Shown here: positions 33,851 through 43,106 of the stretch, in pieces | Numbering within the stretch: position 1 is the first letter of the stretch | Layout: every line of letters begins with the position of its first letter | Source of the DNA: Owenweeksia sp. | Lineage (GTDB): Bacteria; Bacteroidota; Bacteroidia; Flavobacteriales; Schleiferiaceae | Direction: 5' to 3' | Length of the DNA: 64,000 nucleotides | Assembly: GCA_028285465.1 (NCBI GenBank) | Contig: JANQPD010000030.1 | Location: forward strand, 62,001-126,000 | Made by a program: the position numbers and the translations under genes | The notes under the pieces: generated by a model | Database searches by the model: none | Seen by the model: the letters and a program-made list of their open reading frames with translations, nothing else | Told to the model about the DNA's origin: nothing

Positions 33851-34777
33851 TTAGCCCGGTCCCATTTGCTGGTATTTTGAAGCGTTGGTGGCGTCCAGGT
33901 TCGGAAGCAATTCCTTTAGCGCGCGAATGTCGATGGGGTTGCCTCCATTGAATACGGAAATGATCTCCTGGCTCTTCGCATCAAAGAATATTTGTATGAT
34001 CAAAGAATTGGGACGCTTGTCATTTACCCCCTTCAACAACAGTAAGGCATCGCGTAAAACTTGTTTCCCCCGGTCCTGCTCTGCCGGGTCGTACATCACA
34101 TCCAACCCCTGGCGGTGGTACTGGTACAGGCATTTGCGGTAATCCGAAAATGCAGCGCTTAACAGGTCATCGATGAGTTGAAAGCGGCTTTTCGGCCCTG
34201 AAAAGGAAGACCAACCCGTAAAGTTGCTGTTTTGGGCAACGCCAACAATGTTCTGAGCTTTTTGAAAAAAGGGGGTTCCCCCCTCTTCCTCGAAGCTATC
34301 CCGGTCAAGCCCGATAATCACATATACATAGTACGCAAGCACCGAAGTTAAATTGGAAAGGTTTTGGTTCTCAGCAAAATCCAAGCGGTCAAACTCAAGG
34401 TATTTGAAGGCAAATTGATTGTCTTGGTGTACAAAAATGGGCGAATCATAGCCCGACATATACACCGGGCGGCTGTACTGTATTTGTAAACTTCCTGAAA
34501 ACTCCCCAATGCTTGGGTTGTCCTGGATATTGATCAAAAAAGAACACTGGATGCGCTCCTCCAGGCTGTAATTCTCAGAAGTCCATTTGGTGTTGTTTAA
34601 AAACTCCCGTATAGCGGTTTGCAGGGTATTAAAAACCTGCTTATTGGTGAGTTGTATGTTTTGTGTATTGATCTGAACCTGAGCATTTAACTCTTGCGCA
34701 TTTAAACCATTAGTGTAAATGCAGAACAAGAGGCTAAGACAAGTGATCCAGGATATATGTGAAAATTTCGCGCGCAA
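33851..34777 (-). CDS. PorD-like DUF4835 envelope protein
   Basis: 308 residues with a signal peptide (ITCLSLLFCIYTNGLNAQ). Family signature regions: LNAQVQINTQNIQLTNKQVF, WTSENYSLEERIQCS and YYVYVIIGLDRDSF near residue 155, ending in a helical tail. DUF4835 proteins are annotated as type IX secretion protein PorD in related genomes. The TTG start at 34777 overlaps coaBC by 44 bases; no later start would keep the signal peptide. Secretion-system role is from family knowledge only. Confidence 0.85.
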   Translation of the reverse strand: MRAKFSHISWITCLSLLFCIYTNGLNAQELNAQVQINTQNIQLTNKQVFNTLQTAIREFLNNTKWTSENYSLEERIQCSFLINIQDNPSIGEFSGSLQIQYSRPVYMSGYDSPIFVHQDNQFAFKYLEFDRLDFAENQNLSNLTSVLAYYVYVIIGLDRDSFEEEGGTPFFQKAQNIVGVAQNSNFTGWSSFSGPKSRFQLIDDLLSAAFSDYRKCLYQYHRQGLDVMYDPAEQDRGKQVLRDALLLLKGVNDKRPNSLIIQIFFDAKSQEIISVFNGGNPIDIRALKELLPNLDATNASKYQQMGPG

Positions 34778-35942
34778 TTTCTTTTTTACTTTTTAAGGTT
34801 AAAGGGTAAATTTTGTCGGCCGATTGAATGAGGCGTACCTCGTTGGTATCGTGCCCAAAACCCGAGCCCTTTTCCGAGGGCATGTTTAAAACGATCAGGT
34901 CGCAGTTTTTCTTGTGTAGCTTTTTTACTGCGTTTTCAACGGCATTTTCCGTTTCGAGCGCAAAGCCTACCAGGCGTTGGCCTTTTCTTTTTACTTGCCC
35001 CAGGCTGTACAAAACATCCGGGTTTTTTACGAGCTTTAACACCAGCTCATCGGTGTCTTTTTTAATCTTTTGCCCGGCAGGATCTGCCGGACGGTAATCC
35101 GATACAGCTGCCGACATCACTGCGATATCCATTTGATCAAAAAGAGCGGTACAAGCCTCCAGCATCTCCCGGGCGGTTTGTACGGGAACAACCGTTAAAC
35201 GGGCTTCTTCCGCAATTTCCAATTGATGCGGGCCAATGACCAGGTGCACTTCTGCACCAAGCGCCAAAGCTGTTTCCGCCAGGGCCAATCCCATTTTTCC
35301 GCTGCTGTGGTTGCCCACAAAACGTACCGGGTCTATGGGTTCGTAGGTAGGTCCCGCATTGACCAATACCTTTTTCCCCCGTAAAGGAGCCTGGTCGGAC
35401 AGATGAGCCTGGATGAAAGCCAGGATGTTTTCAGGCTCCGCCATGCGCCCTTCTCCGGATAACCCGCTGGCCAGCTCCCCCTCTTCAGAAGGGATCCATA
35501 TGTTCCCGAAGCTTTGCAGCTTTTCTATATTTTCTCTGGTAGCGGGATGCTTGTACATATCCAGGTCCATAGCCGGAGCAAAATATACCGGGCATTTGGC
35601 AGATAGGTACACGCCCAACAAAAAGGTATCGGCACTGCCGGACGCCATCTTTGATAAGGTGTGCGAGGTGGCCGGGGCAATGAGCATAAGATCGGCCCAA
35701 AGGCCAAGTTGAACATGGTGGTTCCACTTGCCTTGCTCGTCCTCCTTGTCAAAATACTCCCACAATACGGGGTTTTTGGAAAGTGTAGCGAGCGTAAGTG
35801 GCGTAACAAAATCCCGCGCTGCGGGACTGAGCACTACTTTTACCTCGGCTCCTGCCTTTACAAGAAGCCGAACGAGGTAGGTGCTTTTGTACGCGGCAAT
35901 ACTACCGGTTACCCCCAATAGTATTTTTTTCCCGCGCAGCAT
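34734..35942 (-). CDS. coaBC: Bifunctional phosphopantothenoylcysteine decarboxylase / synthetase
   Basis: 402 residues from the ATG at 35942. N-terminal CoaC flavoprotein domain: LLGVTGSIAAYKS, His in WNHHVQLG, LIAPATSHTLSKMASG and PAMDLDMYKHPATRENI. C-terminal CoaB domain: VLVNAGPTYEPIDPVRF, SSGKMGLALA, then AAVSDYRP and KIKKDTDELVLKLVKNPD. It makes 4-phosphopantetheine for coenzyme A. Neighbours rpoZ (5 bases) and the PorD-like gene show a tight operon. Confidence 0.96.
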   Translation of the reverse strand: MLRGKKILLGVTGSIAAYKSTYLVRLLVKAGAEVKVVLSPAARDFVTPLTLATLSKNPVLWEYFDKEDEQGKWNHHVQLGLWADLMLIAPATSHTLSKMASGSADTFLLGVYLSAKCPVYFAPAMDLDMYKHPATRENIEKLQSFGNIWIPSEEGELASGLSGEGRMAEPENILAFIQAHLSDQAPLRGKKVLVNAGPTYEPIDPVRFVGNHSSGKMGLALAETALALGAEVHLVIGPHQLEIAEEARLTVVPVQTAREMLEACTALFDQMDIAVMSAAVSDYRPADPAGQKIKKDTDELVLKLVKNPDVLYSLGQVKRKGQRLVGFALETENAVENAVKKLHKKNCDLIVLNMPSEKGSGFGHDTNEVRLIQSADKIYPLTLKSKKEIAREIFTYILDHLS

Positions 35943-35947
35943 GGGTC

Positions 35948-36274
35948 TTAATCCTGCTTTTCTTCTGGTTTGCGGAAATAGATCTCCCCGTTTTTCCACT
36001 CCTCTATAGCCATAGAGTAAGGCTTGGGCAAAGCTTCATAAAAACGGGAAACTTCAATCTGCTCTTTGTTCTCAAATATCTCTTCCAGGCTGTCGTTGTG
36101 CGTGGCAAACTCGTCAAGCTTGTCGTGTAGCTCTACTTTGAGGTCTGCTGCGATCTGATCTGCGCGCTTGCCTATGATCGCCAGGGCTTCATAAATGTTA
36201 TTGGTAGGCGCATCCAACAAATTCCTGTCTTGGGTTTGGGTAGATTTAGGGGCTTCTGACTTTCTGTAGTCCAT
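35948..36274 (-). CDS. rpoZ: RNA polymerase omega subunit
   Basis: 108 residues. LLDAPTNNIYEALAIIGKRA matches the omega signature of Bacteroidota (NIYEAxxIxxxRA, near residue 27), followed by a helical acidic region and a PKPYSMAIEEWKNGEIYF tail. Omega helps assemble beta' and responds to ppGpp. It lies 4 bases after bamD and just before coaBC, the usual place. Confidence 0.92.
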   Translation of the reverse strand: MDYRKSEAPKSTQTQDRNLLDAPTNNIYEALAIIGKRADQIAADLKVELHDKLDEFATHNDSLEEIFENKEQIEVSRFYEALPKPYSMAIEEWKNGEIYFRKPEEKQD

Positions 36275-36278
36275 CTTT

Positions 36279-37112
36279 CTATGATTGTATTGTTGCTGTA
36301 TTTTTAAGCGTGGTTATTTTTTCCTGGATGTTGACGTACATCTCAACGGCTTTCTTTGCATACTCGCTTTTCGGGAATCCTTCAATGAAATCAAAATAAG
36401 CGGTTTTGGCTTCGATAAAGCGTTGCAACTTCTTGCTTTCTATGCTGTTCTCCGCCAGTTCATACGAGGCCTTTAAGCGCAAATAAAGGATTTCTTCCCG
36501 GTATTTGGTGTCGGGATAGTCGTTTAGCGTATTGTTAAACGCCACTACGGCAGACTGGTAATAGGTGGTGTTGTAATATTGGTACGCCCGTTCAAAGGAT
36601 TTGCGTTCCAGCTTACGCCTCAGTTCTATGATCAGTTCGGTACATTCGGGGATGCGCTCACTTTGCGGGTGGGTATTTACAAAGAGCTGCAGTTCATTAA
36701 TGGCTTTATATGTATAGGATTGATCCAGGCTATATTCAGGGGATTCCAGGTAATAGCAGTAGCCTACCATAAAGCCACACTCCGCAGCGCGCTCCGTAGT
36801 GCTAAAGGTTTTACTGTAGTTTTTAAAGTGATACGCGGCCAGTATGTAATCTCCTAAGTGGTAAGTCGTATACGCGTAATAATAAAAAACCTCTTCAGCT
36901 TTGGAAGTAGAACGGTACAAAGTCAGCAACTCATCAAAAACCGGATAAGCCTTATCGTACTTCTCCGCCTCGTAATACTCCTTGGCCTTTTTAAACTTAT
37001 ATTCCAGGTCTGTGCTCTTGAGTACTTTCTGGTACTCACTGCACCCCATGGCCAGGAAAGAAATGATAAAAATGTAAGCTAAATTCTTCAGTGTGCTCAA
37101 AATATCGCGCAA
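36279..37112 (-). CDS. bamD: Outer-membrane assembly lipoprotein BamD
   Basis: 277 residues. The signal ends SFLAMGC (lipobox), then SEYQKVLKSTDLEYKFKKAK, a strongly conserved BamD start in Bacteroidota, and about five TPR-like repeats. BamD is the essential helper of BamA in outer-membrane protein insertion. No ATG is available near the start: the frame opens at TTG 37112, and another TTG at 37100 would also give a good signal peptide. First gene of the bamD-rpoZ-coaBC-PorD-recN run. Confidence 0.92.
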   Translation of the reverse strand: MRDILSTLKNLAYIFIISFLAMGCSEYQKVLKSTDLEYKFKKAKEYYEAEKYDKAYPVFDELLTLYRSTSKAEEVFYYYAYTTYHLGDYILAAYHFKNYSKTFSTTERAAECGFMVGYCYYLESPEYSLDQSYTYKAINELQLFVNTHPQSERIPECTELIIELRRKLERKSFERAYQYYNTTYYQSAVVAFNNTLNDYPDTKYREEILYLRLKASYELAENSIESKKLQRFIEAKTAYFDFIEGFPKSEYAKKAVEMYVNIQEKITTLKNTATIQS

Positions 37113-37155
37113 AAGTACAAATTAGGATTGAACTTGGGAAACGGCAAAGGTAGCG

Positions 37156-38184
37156 CTAAATTGCCCCTTCCAGCAGTAAAGGTTTGCTTTCGGGAATGTG
37201 AGGAGCGATAAAGCGGAGTAAGTCCTGTGCGGTACGATCCGGGTAGTGTACCTGTACAGCCTTGCCCGATTTGCACCACTGTTTGAGCTGTTTAAGGCCC
37301 TTTTTGTTCAGCTTTTCAGCTACGGGTATACCCATCTCCGCCAGGGCCGCTGCATTGCAGTATTGCTCGTACTGGTGTTTGATCGGGATCACAAAAAGCT
37401 TTTTACCCAGATAAAGGGCTTCAGCGGGCGTCTCAAAGCCCGCAGAGGTTAGCACTCCCGCGCAGCTCCTGAAACTTTCCAAAAAGGTTTCGTTATGCAC
37501 CGGGAAAACTTCCACGTTCTGCCTGGAGTATGGAGCGGTGCAGTGTTTTGAAAACATTTGCCAGCGGTACCTTTTCAGCTTTTCCAGCTTTGCGATCAAC
37601 TTCTCATCGGCAAAAGCAGGCAGGTATACCGTATAGTGTCCCTTATTTTCCACTTCCATCTGCCTGATCTGGGTACGGATAACCGGAGTTTTGATAAAGG
37701 TGTCAAAGCTTTTGAAGTGATAGCCCAGGTAATGGGCTGCCGGAGCATAATGTTTTAAAACCAGCTTCCCCACCGGGTTTGGCTTTAGCGGAAGGGGCAC
37801 CTTTGCCGATTGGAAAGCAGCCTGGTGCCCGACTCCCAGGCATTTTTTCCCCTTGAGCTTACAGGCCCAGGCGCTTACAAACTCAAAATCATTTACGATG
37901 ACCTCATACTTGTGTACGGGAAAGCGCCACACCTCCCACAGGAGGTATAAAAAATTGGTATGCAGTAAGGTTTTGAGAAAGCTGACGCCCCCTTTCTTAG
38001 AATAAAGCATAACCAGGCCCTTGCGTTTGTGGTGTACCTCGAAGGGCAGTTGTACTTCGCTTTGGGCACCACTTAACAACACCTCCACCTGGAAGTGCCG
38101 CCTCAAAATAGGCACAACTTCCAAAGCCCTGGCTACATGGCCATTCCCGGTGCCCTGGATGGCGTATAAAAGGCTAGGCTTCAC
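37156..38184 (-). CDS. GT28/MurG-like glycosyltransferase
   Basis: 342 residues. It begins LLYAIQGTGNGHVARALEVV, the nucleotide-sugar glycosyltransferase glycine motif of MurG-like and MJ1255-type proteins. The C-terminal donor site has CAGVLTSAGFETPAEAL and IPIKHQYEQYCNAAALAEMG, typical of GT-B enzymes. Acceptor unknown. It starts 2 bases after the stop of the LpxH-like gene, so the two form an operon and may act on the same lipid glycoside. Confidence 0.85.
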   Translation of the reverse strand: MKPSLLYAIQGTGNGHVARALEVVPILRRHFQVEVLLSGAQSEVQLPFEVHHKRKGLVMLYSKKGGVSFLKTLLHTNFLYLLWEVWRFPVHKYEVIVNDFEFVSAWACKLKGKKCLGVGHQAAFQSAKVPLPLKPNPVGKLVLKHYAPAAHYLGYHFKSFDTFIKTPVIRTQIRQMEVENKGHYTVYLPAFADEKLIAKLEKLKRYRWQMFSKHCTAPYSRQNVEVFPVHNETFLESFRSCAGVLTSAGFETPAEALYLGKKLFVIPIKHQYEQYCNAAALAEMGIPVAEKLNKKGLKQLKQWCKSGKAVQVHYPDRTAQDLLRFIAPHIPESKPLLLEGAI

Positions 38185-38186
38185 GC

Positions 38187-39011
38187 TTAAGATAAGGTCA
38201 CTTTTTTGATCAGGTCTTCTAGCTTTATGTCTACGAATTCCTCTTCTTCCACTACCCGCCTGGCTTTTTTGTCCGTTTGATGTTGGTACAATGTCCAGGT
38301 ATCGTTGTCAAACTCAAGGGCGGTAAGGTTCTCTACCCAATCGCCCGAATTCAAATATAAAGTGCTTCCGTGTTCTGTTTGTACTTCGCGCATTTGCGGC
38401 TGGTGAATGTGTCCGCAAATCACGTATTGGTAGCCGTTGTCTATGGCCAATTCGGCTGCCACGTTCTCAAAACTACTGATGTAGGTTACGGCCTTCTTCA
38501 CACTGTTTTTAATCTTTTTCGAGAAGCTGTAGCGCTCACGCCCCATTTTTTCGAGGAAAAAATTGTACATGCTGTTCATCATAATGAGCAGGTCGTACCC
38601 CCACCCTCCGAGTTTGGCGATCCATTTGGCGTTTTGAATGCTGGCATCAAAAATATCTCCGTGGAACAGCCAGGCCTTTTTTCCGTTGAGGTCCAGCACC
38701 AGTTTATCGAGCAATTCAAAGTTCCCCAATTGCATATCGGTAAACTTGCGCAACATCTCATCGTGGTTCCCGGTAAGGTATTTTACCTGGGTGCCTTTAG
38801 TCGCCAGGTTTATGATCTGTTTGATCACTTTGAGGTGGCTTTTGGGAAAGTAACGCTTGCGAAACTGCCAAATGTCAATAACGTCTCCGTTTAGCACCAA
38901 TGTGGTGGGCCTGATGCTTTTGAGGTACTGATGCAGTTCCTTTGCACGGCAGCCAAAAGTACCCAGGTGTACATCCGAAATTACCACTACATCCACTTTG
39001 CGTCTTTCCAT
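38187..39011 (-). CDS. LpxH-like metallophosphoesterase (UDP-2,3-diacylglucosamine diphosphatase family)
   Basis: 274 residues from the ATG at 39011 (ten codons shorter than the longest frame). Metal-site motifs in order: ISDVHLG, NGDVIDIW, LTGNHDE, LFHGDIFD and CGHIHQPQ, the complete calcineurin-type set. Length and the NHDEM motif fit the LpxH/YbbF branch. True LpxH acts in lipid A synthesis; this branch paired with a glycosyltransferase is common in Bacteroidota and its substrate may differ. Tightly coupled to the glycosyltransferase downstream. Confidence 0.85.
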   Translation of the reverse strand: MERRKVDVVVISDVHLGTFGCRAKELHQYLKSIRPTTLVLNGDVIDIWQFRKRYFPKSHLKVIKQIINLATKGTQVKYLTGNHDEMLRKFTDMQLGNFELLDKLVLDLNGKKAWLFHGDIFDASIQNAKWIAKLGGWGYDLLIMMNSMYNFFLEKMGRERYSFSKKIKNSVKKAVTYISSFENVAAELAIDNGYQYVICGHIHQPQMREVQTEHGSTLYLNSGDWVENLTALEFDNDTWTLYQHQTDKKARRVVEEEEFVDIKLEDLIKKVTLS

Positions 39012-39162
39012 GAAAAGAGATTTTTTAAATGGTTTGAGCAAAATTCCAGGTACAGTGTAAACTGTAACTTAAGTGCAGGTTACGCAAAATATCTTTGTAA
39101 AGAAGCACTTGTTCATAACAGAATGAAATGTCGTGCTTACCTTTAACCAAAACTTACGCAAA

Positions 39163-39888
39163 ATGCAACATATTGATATTGAAGATACCTTTACTGAAAT
39201 TGGCGGGCAATTTATATCCTCGGCTTTTGATATGGCCAAAAAACTGGAAGAGGTTAAGGCTTTTGTTTACGATTGGGATGGCGTATTTAATGCAGGTAAA
39301 AAGTACGAAAACCAGCAGAGCACATTTAGTGAGGTGGACGCTGCGGGGCTCAATATGTTGCGTTTCGGGCATTACCTCTCGCAAGGCAGCTTACCCAAAA
39401 CCGCGATCATTACGGGTACGGCCAACCCAACCGCTCACTATTTTTCAAAGCGCGATCATTTAGATGCGGTCTATGTACATGCTGCAGATAAGGAAAAAGC
39501 CCTGTATCATTTTTGTGATGCACAGGGCATCACCCCTAAAGAGGTATGCCTCATTTTTGATGATGTGGATGACCTGGTTCTGGCCGGGGAGGCACGTCTT
39601 AGGTTGGCTGTAGGTCGCCTTGCCAACCCTGTTTTCTTACACTATGTAACCAGCAAGGGCCTGTGCGATTATGTATCGGCCTGCCAGGGCAATGAGCATG
39701 TGGTACGCGAATTCTCCGAACTTTTGCTTAGCCTGATGGGCAAGGAAACCGAAACCCTGGAAAAGGAAAGCAGGCGGAGCGCTGAATATAAGGCGTTTAC
39801 GAAAGAGAAACAGGAGGTAAGTCCTGTGTTCTATGACCTTAGCCAGTGGCAAAAGCCGGGTATTGGGTTCAAGCCAGGTGTGAATTGA
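39163..39888 (+). CDS. HAD-family phosphatase, KdsC-like
   Basis: 241 residues from the ATG at 39163; a GTG at 39133 is in frame. Catalytic DWDGV in AFVYDWDGVFNAGKKYEN, followed by KTAIITGTANPTAHYF and CLIFDDVDDLVLA, the third Asp pair. This order and length resemble Kdo-8-phosphate phosphatase with a C-terminal addition of about 50 residues. It is divergent from the LpxH-like gene across 150 bases. Substrate uncertain. Confidence 0.75.
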   Translation: MQHIDIEDTFTEIGGQFISSAFDMAKKLEEVKAFVYDWDGVFNAGKKYENQQSTFSEVDAAGLNMLRFGHYLSQGSLPKTAIITGTANPTAHYFSKRDHLDAVYVHAADKEKALYHFCDAQGITPKEVCLIFDDVDDLVLAGEARLRLAVGRLANPVFLHYVTSKGLCDYVSACQGNEHVVREFSELLLSLMGKETETLEKESRRSAEYKAFTKEKQEVSPVFYDLSQWQKPGIGFKPGVN

Positions 39889-39935
39889 AGCCGGAACAAC
39901 TATCTTTGAAAACTATAATAAATTACAATCTCATT

Positions 39936-40793
39936 ATGAAAAAGATTCTATTCGCCTTGCTGGGCCTTGGTGTAAGCACTGCTGTTACGGCCCAGGAACT
40001 TCCCATGCCCAGCCCGGCCGCCAGCGTTATGCAGCGTGTAGGCCTTACCGATATTACTGTTGAATACAGCCGCCCAAGCAAAAAAGAAAGGGTGATCTTT
40101 GGGGAGTTGGTGCCCTACGATAAGATGTGGCGTACCGGTGCCAATGCCAACACCACCGTTGAGTTCAGTACGGATGTATTGATAGCGGGAAAGGCTTTGG
40201 CAGCAGGTAAATATTCTTTGTTTACCATCCCCGGGAAAGAAAAATGGGTAATCGCCCTTAATAAAAACACTTCTCTTTGGGGAGTAAGCGAGTATAACGA
40301 GGAGGAGGACGTCTTGCGTTTTGAGATAGCTCCCGCTGAAACAAAGGAGGTGGAGACCTTTACCATCGGGTTTGCCAACCTTACCCCCAATACGGCACAT
40401 TTGGTTCTGGCCTGGGAAGAAACCGCTGTACACATTCCCATAAAGGTAGACAGCAAAAGCCAGGCGCTTAAGAATATTGAAGCAGCCATTGCCAAAGGAG
40501 ATGAAGAAAGCCTGTGGCGTGTATACCGGAACGCGGCAAATTACTACTACCAAAACGAAATGAACCTCGCTGAAGCCGAAGGAATGATCGACAAGAGCAT
40601 TTCCATGAAAGGAGACAGCTGGTATAGCTACTGGCTAAAGGCGAGCATCCTGGCCGCTCAGAAAAAGAATGAAGCTGCTGTAAAATCCGCGAAAAAAGCA
40701 CTTGAGATGGGGTATAGGGCAGCGGAAAAGAAAGGCTCCGAATTCGGATATGCCGAAGCCATTGAAGCAGACATCAAGAAATGGAAAGCATAA
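39936..40793 (+). CDS. DUF2911 domain protein, secreted
   Basis: 285 residues from the ATG at 39936, which starts a signal peptide (ILFALLGLGVSTAVTAQ). DUF2911 spans about 30-190: ITVEYSRPSKKERVIFGELV, YDKMWRTGANANTTVEFS and the closing LVLAWEETAVHIPI. A C-terminal helical, TPR-like part (AIAKGDEESLWRVYRN) follows. DUF2911 proteins are abundant in Bacteroidota, and their role is not known. A bidirectional terminator follows. Confidence 0.85.
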   Translation: MKKILFALLGLGVSTAVTAQELPMPSPAASVMQRVGLTDITVEYSRPSKKERVIFGELVPYDKMWRTGANANTTVEFSTDVLIAGKALAAGKYSLFTIPGKEKWVIALNKNTSLWGVSEYNEEEDVLRFEIAPAETKEVETFTIGFANLTPNTAHLVLAWEETAVHIPIKVDSKSQALKNIEAAIAKGDEESLWRVYRNAANYYYQNEMNLAEAEGMIDKSISMKGDSWYSYWLKASILAAQKKNEAAVKSAKKALEMGYRAAEKKGSEFGYAEAIEADIKKWKA

Positions 40794-40822
40794 GCGTTAA
40801 CTAAATCACCGCTTGCAGGTGG

Positions 40823-40853
40823 GCGTCCCAAAGTAGTTTGGGGCGCTTTTTTT
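40823..40853 (+). terminator. Rho-independent terminator
   Basis: GCGTCCCAAA / TTTGGGGCGC forms a 10-base stem (one G-T) with a 4-base loop and a following T-run. It serves the DUF2911 gene on the plus strand, with pdxH ending at 40852 on the other strand. Confidence 0.85.
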
Positions 40854-41487
40854 ATGGAGCCAGGCGTTGCTTAATCCATTTTTCTCCCTTGGGAAGGTAT
40901 TGAATACGATCGTGTAGCCTGCTTTCCCTGCCCTGCCAAAACTCAAACAGGTTGGGCATTACCCGGTAACCACCCCAGTTTTCTGGCCTTTTAAGCTCCG
41001 ATTCTTCTAATTGGGCCAAGGCCTCTACCTGCTTTTCCAGTTCTTCCCTGTCGATCACCTCGCTTTGCGGGGAAGCAATGGCACCTATGCGGCTTCCTGC
41101 GGGCCGACTGTTAAAATAGGCCTCGGATTCCTGTGCGCTTATACGCTCCGCGCAGCCTTCAATACGCACCTGGCGTTCCAGTTCAGGCCAATAAAAATTT
41201 AACGCCACGTATGGGTTTTGGTCTATCTGACGGCCTTTGGCAGAGGTGTAATTGGTAAAAAACTCGAAGCCTCCCTTGTCGATGCCTTTAAGGAGTACCA
41301 CCCGGCTGCTCGGCCTGTTGCCGGGGCTGGCTGTGCTTAACACCATGGCGTTATAATCGCGTTGCGCTACTTTGCGGTAGGCCGTAAACCACTCTTTGAA
41401 TTGATCTAGGGGGTGCTCTGCCGCGTTTTGCAATCCGAGATGTGCCATCGTATACTCCTCACGGGCCTCCTGAAGTTCCTTTTTCAT
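40852..41487 (-). CDS. pdxH: Pyridoxamine 5'-phosphate oxidase
   Basis: 211 residues from the ATG at 41487 (a longer frame starts at TTG). Conserved blocks: YNAMVLSTASP, RPSSRVVLLKGID, FFTNYTSAKGRQID, NFYWPELERQVRIEG, and the C-terminal RLHDRIQYLP. It uses FMN to make pyridoxal phosphate. Full family length. It begins a conserved set with yqgE and a class IV aminotransferase, an order common in Bacteroidota. Confidence 0.95.
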   Translation of the reverse strand: MKKELQEAREEYTMAHLGLQNAAEHPLDQFKEWFTAYRKVAQRDYNAMVLSTASPGNRPSSRVVLLKGIDKGGFEFFTNYTSAKGRQIDQNPYVALNFYWPELERQVRIEGCAERISAQESEAYFNSRPAGSRIGAIASPQSEVIDREELEKQVEALAQLEESELKRPENWGGYRVMPNLFEFWQGRESRLHDRIQYLPKGEKWIKQRLAP

Positions 41488-41552
41488 AAAGCTGATTTTT
41501 CCTTTGCAAAATAACAGCAAGCCGCTATCTTAGTTGCTGATATAGATCATAA

Positions 41553-42116
41553 ATGGCAGAAATTTTAAAAGTACCCGCTAAAGGAAGTCTTTTGGCAGCG
41601 CAACCTTACCTGGGAGATCCCCATTTTGAGCAAACCGTGATATTGCTCACAGAACATAACGAAGAAGGCACGGTTGGTTTTGTGGTAAACAAAGCTTTGG
41701 AGATCAACTTTGACGACATCGTGATCAAATTCCCAAAGTTCGCGAGTAAGATCTACCATGGCGGCCCCGTACAGGAAGACAACCTTTACTTTGTACACCG
41801 CAAGGGAGACCTCATTCCCGGCAGCATACATATACAGGGAGAATTATATTGGGGAGGTGATGTAGACCCACTTAAAGAATTGATCGAAATGAAGCTGATC
41901 TCCCCGGAAGACATTCGCTTTTTCCTGGGGTATAGTGGCTGGACACCCGGTCAACTGATGGATGAAGTAAAAAACAACAGTTGGTTGATCCTGGAAGGCG
42001 ATTCCGTTTCTGTGCTGGACGATAGCCCCGATGCACTTTGGAGTAAAATCATGCACCTGGCAGGCGGGGATTTTGCGCTTTTTGCCAACGGGCCCGAAGA
42101 CCCTGCTTTAAACTAA
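41553..42116 (+). CDS. YqgE/AlgH family protein (DUF179)
   Basis: 187 residues. Signature regions: KGSLLAAQPYLGDPHFEQT, VILLTEHNEEGTVGFVVNK, VYHGGPVQ-like IYHGGPVQEDNLYF, and FFLGYSGWTPGQLMDEV. The biochemical role is unknown. Divergent from pdxH (65-base gap) and overlapping the end of the aminotransferase gene by 4 bases. Confidence 0.93.
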   Translation: MAEILKVPAKGSLLAAQPYLGDPHFEQTVILLTEHNEEGTVGFVVNKALEINFDDIVIKFPKFASKIYHGGPVQEDNLYFVHRKGDLIPGSIHIQGELYWGGDVDPLKELIEMKLISPEDIRFFLGYSGWTPGQLMDEVKNNSWLILEGDSVSVLDDSPDALWSKIMHLAGGDFALFANGPEDPALN

Positions 42117-42958
42117 GCCAGGGCGGCATCCAGGTTGATCTTATCAACTAATACAGCAGATACCGTATTGGTATATTCTTTTTTGCGGTACTTCCCTACC
42201 CAGCGGATACCTGCAATGGCATTGGTCAAAAACACTTCGTCTGCCCGTTGCAGCTCAAAGGGGTTGATCGCTTCTTCTCTTACGGCAAACCCCAATTTGG
42301 GTAGCAAGGCCAGTACTCTTTTACGCATCACGCCTTTTAAACAGCCTGAACTTAAAGGTGGGGTGAATACTTCTTTCCCTTTTACCAAAAACAGATTGGC
42401 ACTGATGGCTTCCGTAAGCTCTTTTTGATCGTTGAGCAAAAGACACTCATCGAGCCCATTCTCCTTTTTATATACAGCTGCTACTACAGACAATAGAGAC
42501 GAACCTGTCTTCAACGTACTGAACATGCTTTTCTGCACATAAAAGTCTTTATACAAGTCAACCTCCAGGCCCTTTTCATTCAGGGTATACTTTTCTGACA
42601 CCAATGGATTTGCCGTGATTAAAAAATCAACCACATTGTTTGCAGGGGTATACAGGCCTCCGCTTTTGCGCCAGGTGCTTAAGCGTACCCTGGCCGATTG
42701 ACTTTGCAAACCGTTTGCGGTTATGGTTTCCCTGATTTGCTTTTCCAGGTACTCAGGCGAAAAATCCAGCGGAATTTCCATCCGTACAATACGCATATTG
42801 GCCATTAAGCGGAAATAATGATCTTCCCAGAAATTGATGCGGTTGTGCGCAAAACGCATGCTTTCAAAAATGCTATCGCCATAGTTCAGGGCACGGTTGC
42901 GCAAGTCTACGCTTAACTCCTCTCCTTCTCTAAGCGTTCCGTTGAAATTGTAAGCCAT
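42113..42958 (-). CDS. Class IV aminotransferase (PabC/IlvE-like)
   Basis: 281 residues. PLP-IV fold: LRNRALNYGDSIFESMRF near the N-terminus, the Lys candidate in STLKTGSSL (YxxxKxxxxL-type), LLNDQKELTEAISANLFLV and LSSGCLKGVMRKRV. The fold covers branched-chain aminotransferase, D-amino-acid aminotransferase and aminodeoxychorismate lyase; the sequence alone does not separate these. Conserved neighbourhood with yqgE and pdxH. Confidence 0.9.
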   Translation of the reverse strand: MAYNFNGTLREGEELSVDLRNRALNYGDSIFESMRFAHNRINFWEDHYFRLMANMRIVRMEIPLDFSPEYLEKQIRETITANGLQSQSARVRLSTWRKSGGLYTPANNVVDFLITANPLVSEKYTLNEKGLEVDLYKDFYVQKSMFSTLKTGSSLLSVVAAVYKKENGLDECLLLNDQKELTEAISANLFLVKGKEVFTPPLSSGCLKGVMRKRVLALLPKLGFAVREEAINPFELQRADEVFLTNAIAGIRWVGKYRKKEYTNTVSAVLVDKINLDAALA

Positions 42959-43050
42959 TCAGAAAATTTGCGCAAAGCTAGGGCACAAAGCCAGATCACT
43001 GGCACAGCAATCCTATAAGAATTTTAGAAAGCAATGGAGGGATTAAAAAA

Positions 43051-43073
43051 AGCCCCGGCCATCAGCCGGGGCT
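43051..43073 (-). terminator. Rho-independent terminator of the esterase gene
   Basis: AGCCCCGGC / GCCGGGGCT, a perfect 9-base stem with a 5-base loop, followed on the minus strand by TTTTTT. It lies 34 bases after the end of the esterase gene at 43107. Confidence 0.9.
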
Positions 43074-43106
43074 TTTCAACACACATATAAGTGCATATAC
43101 CTTATG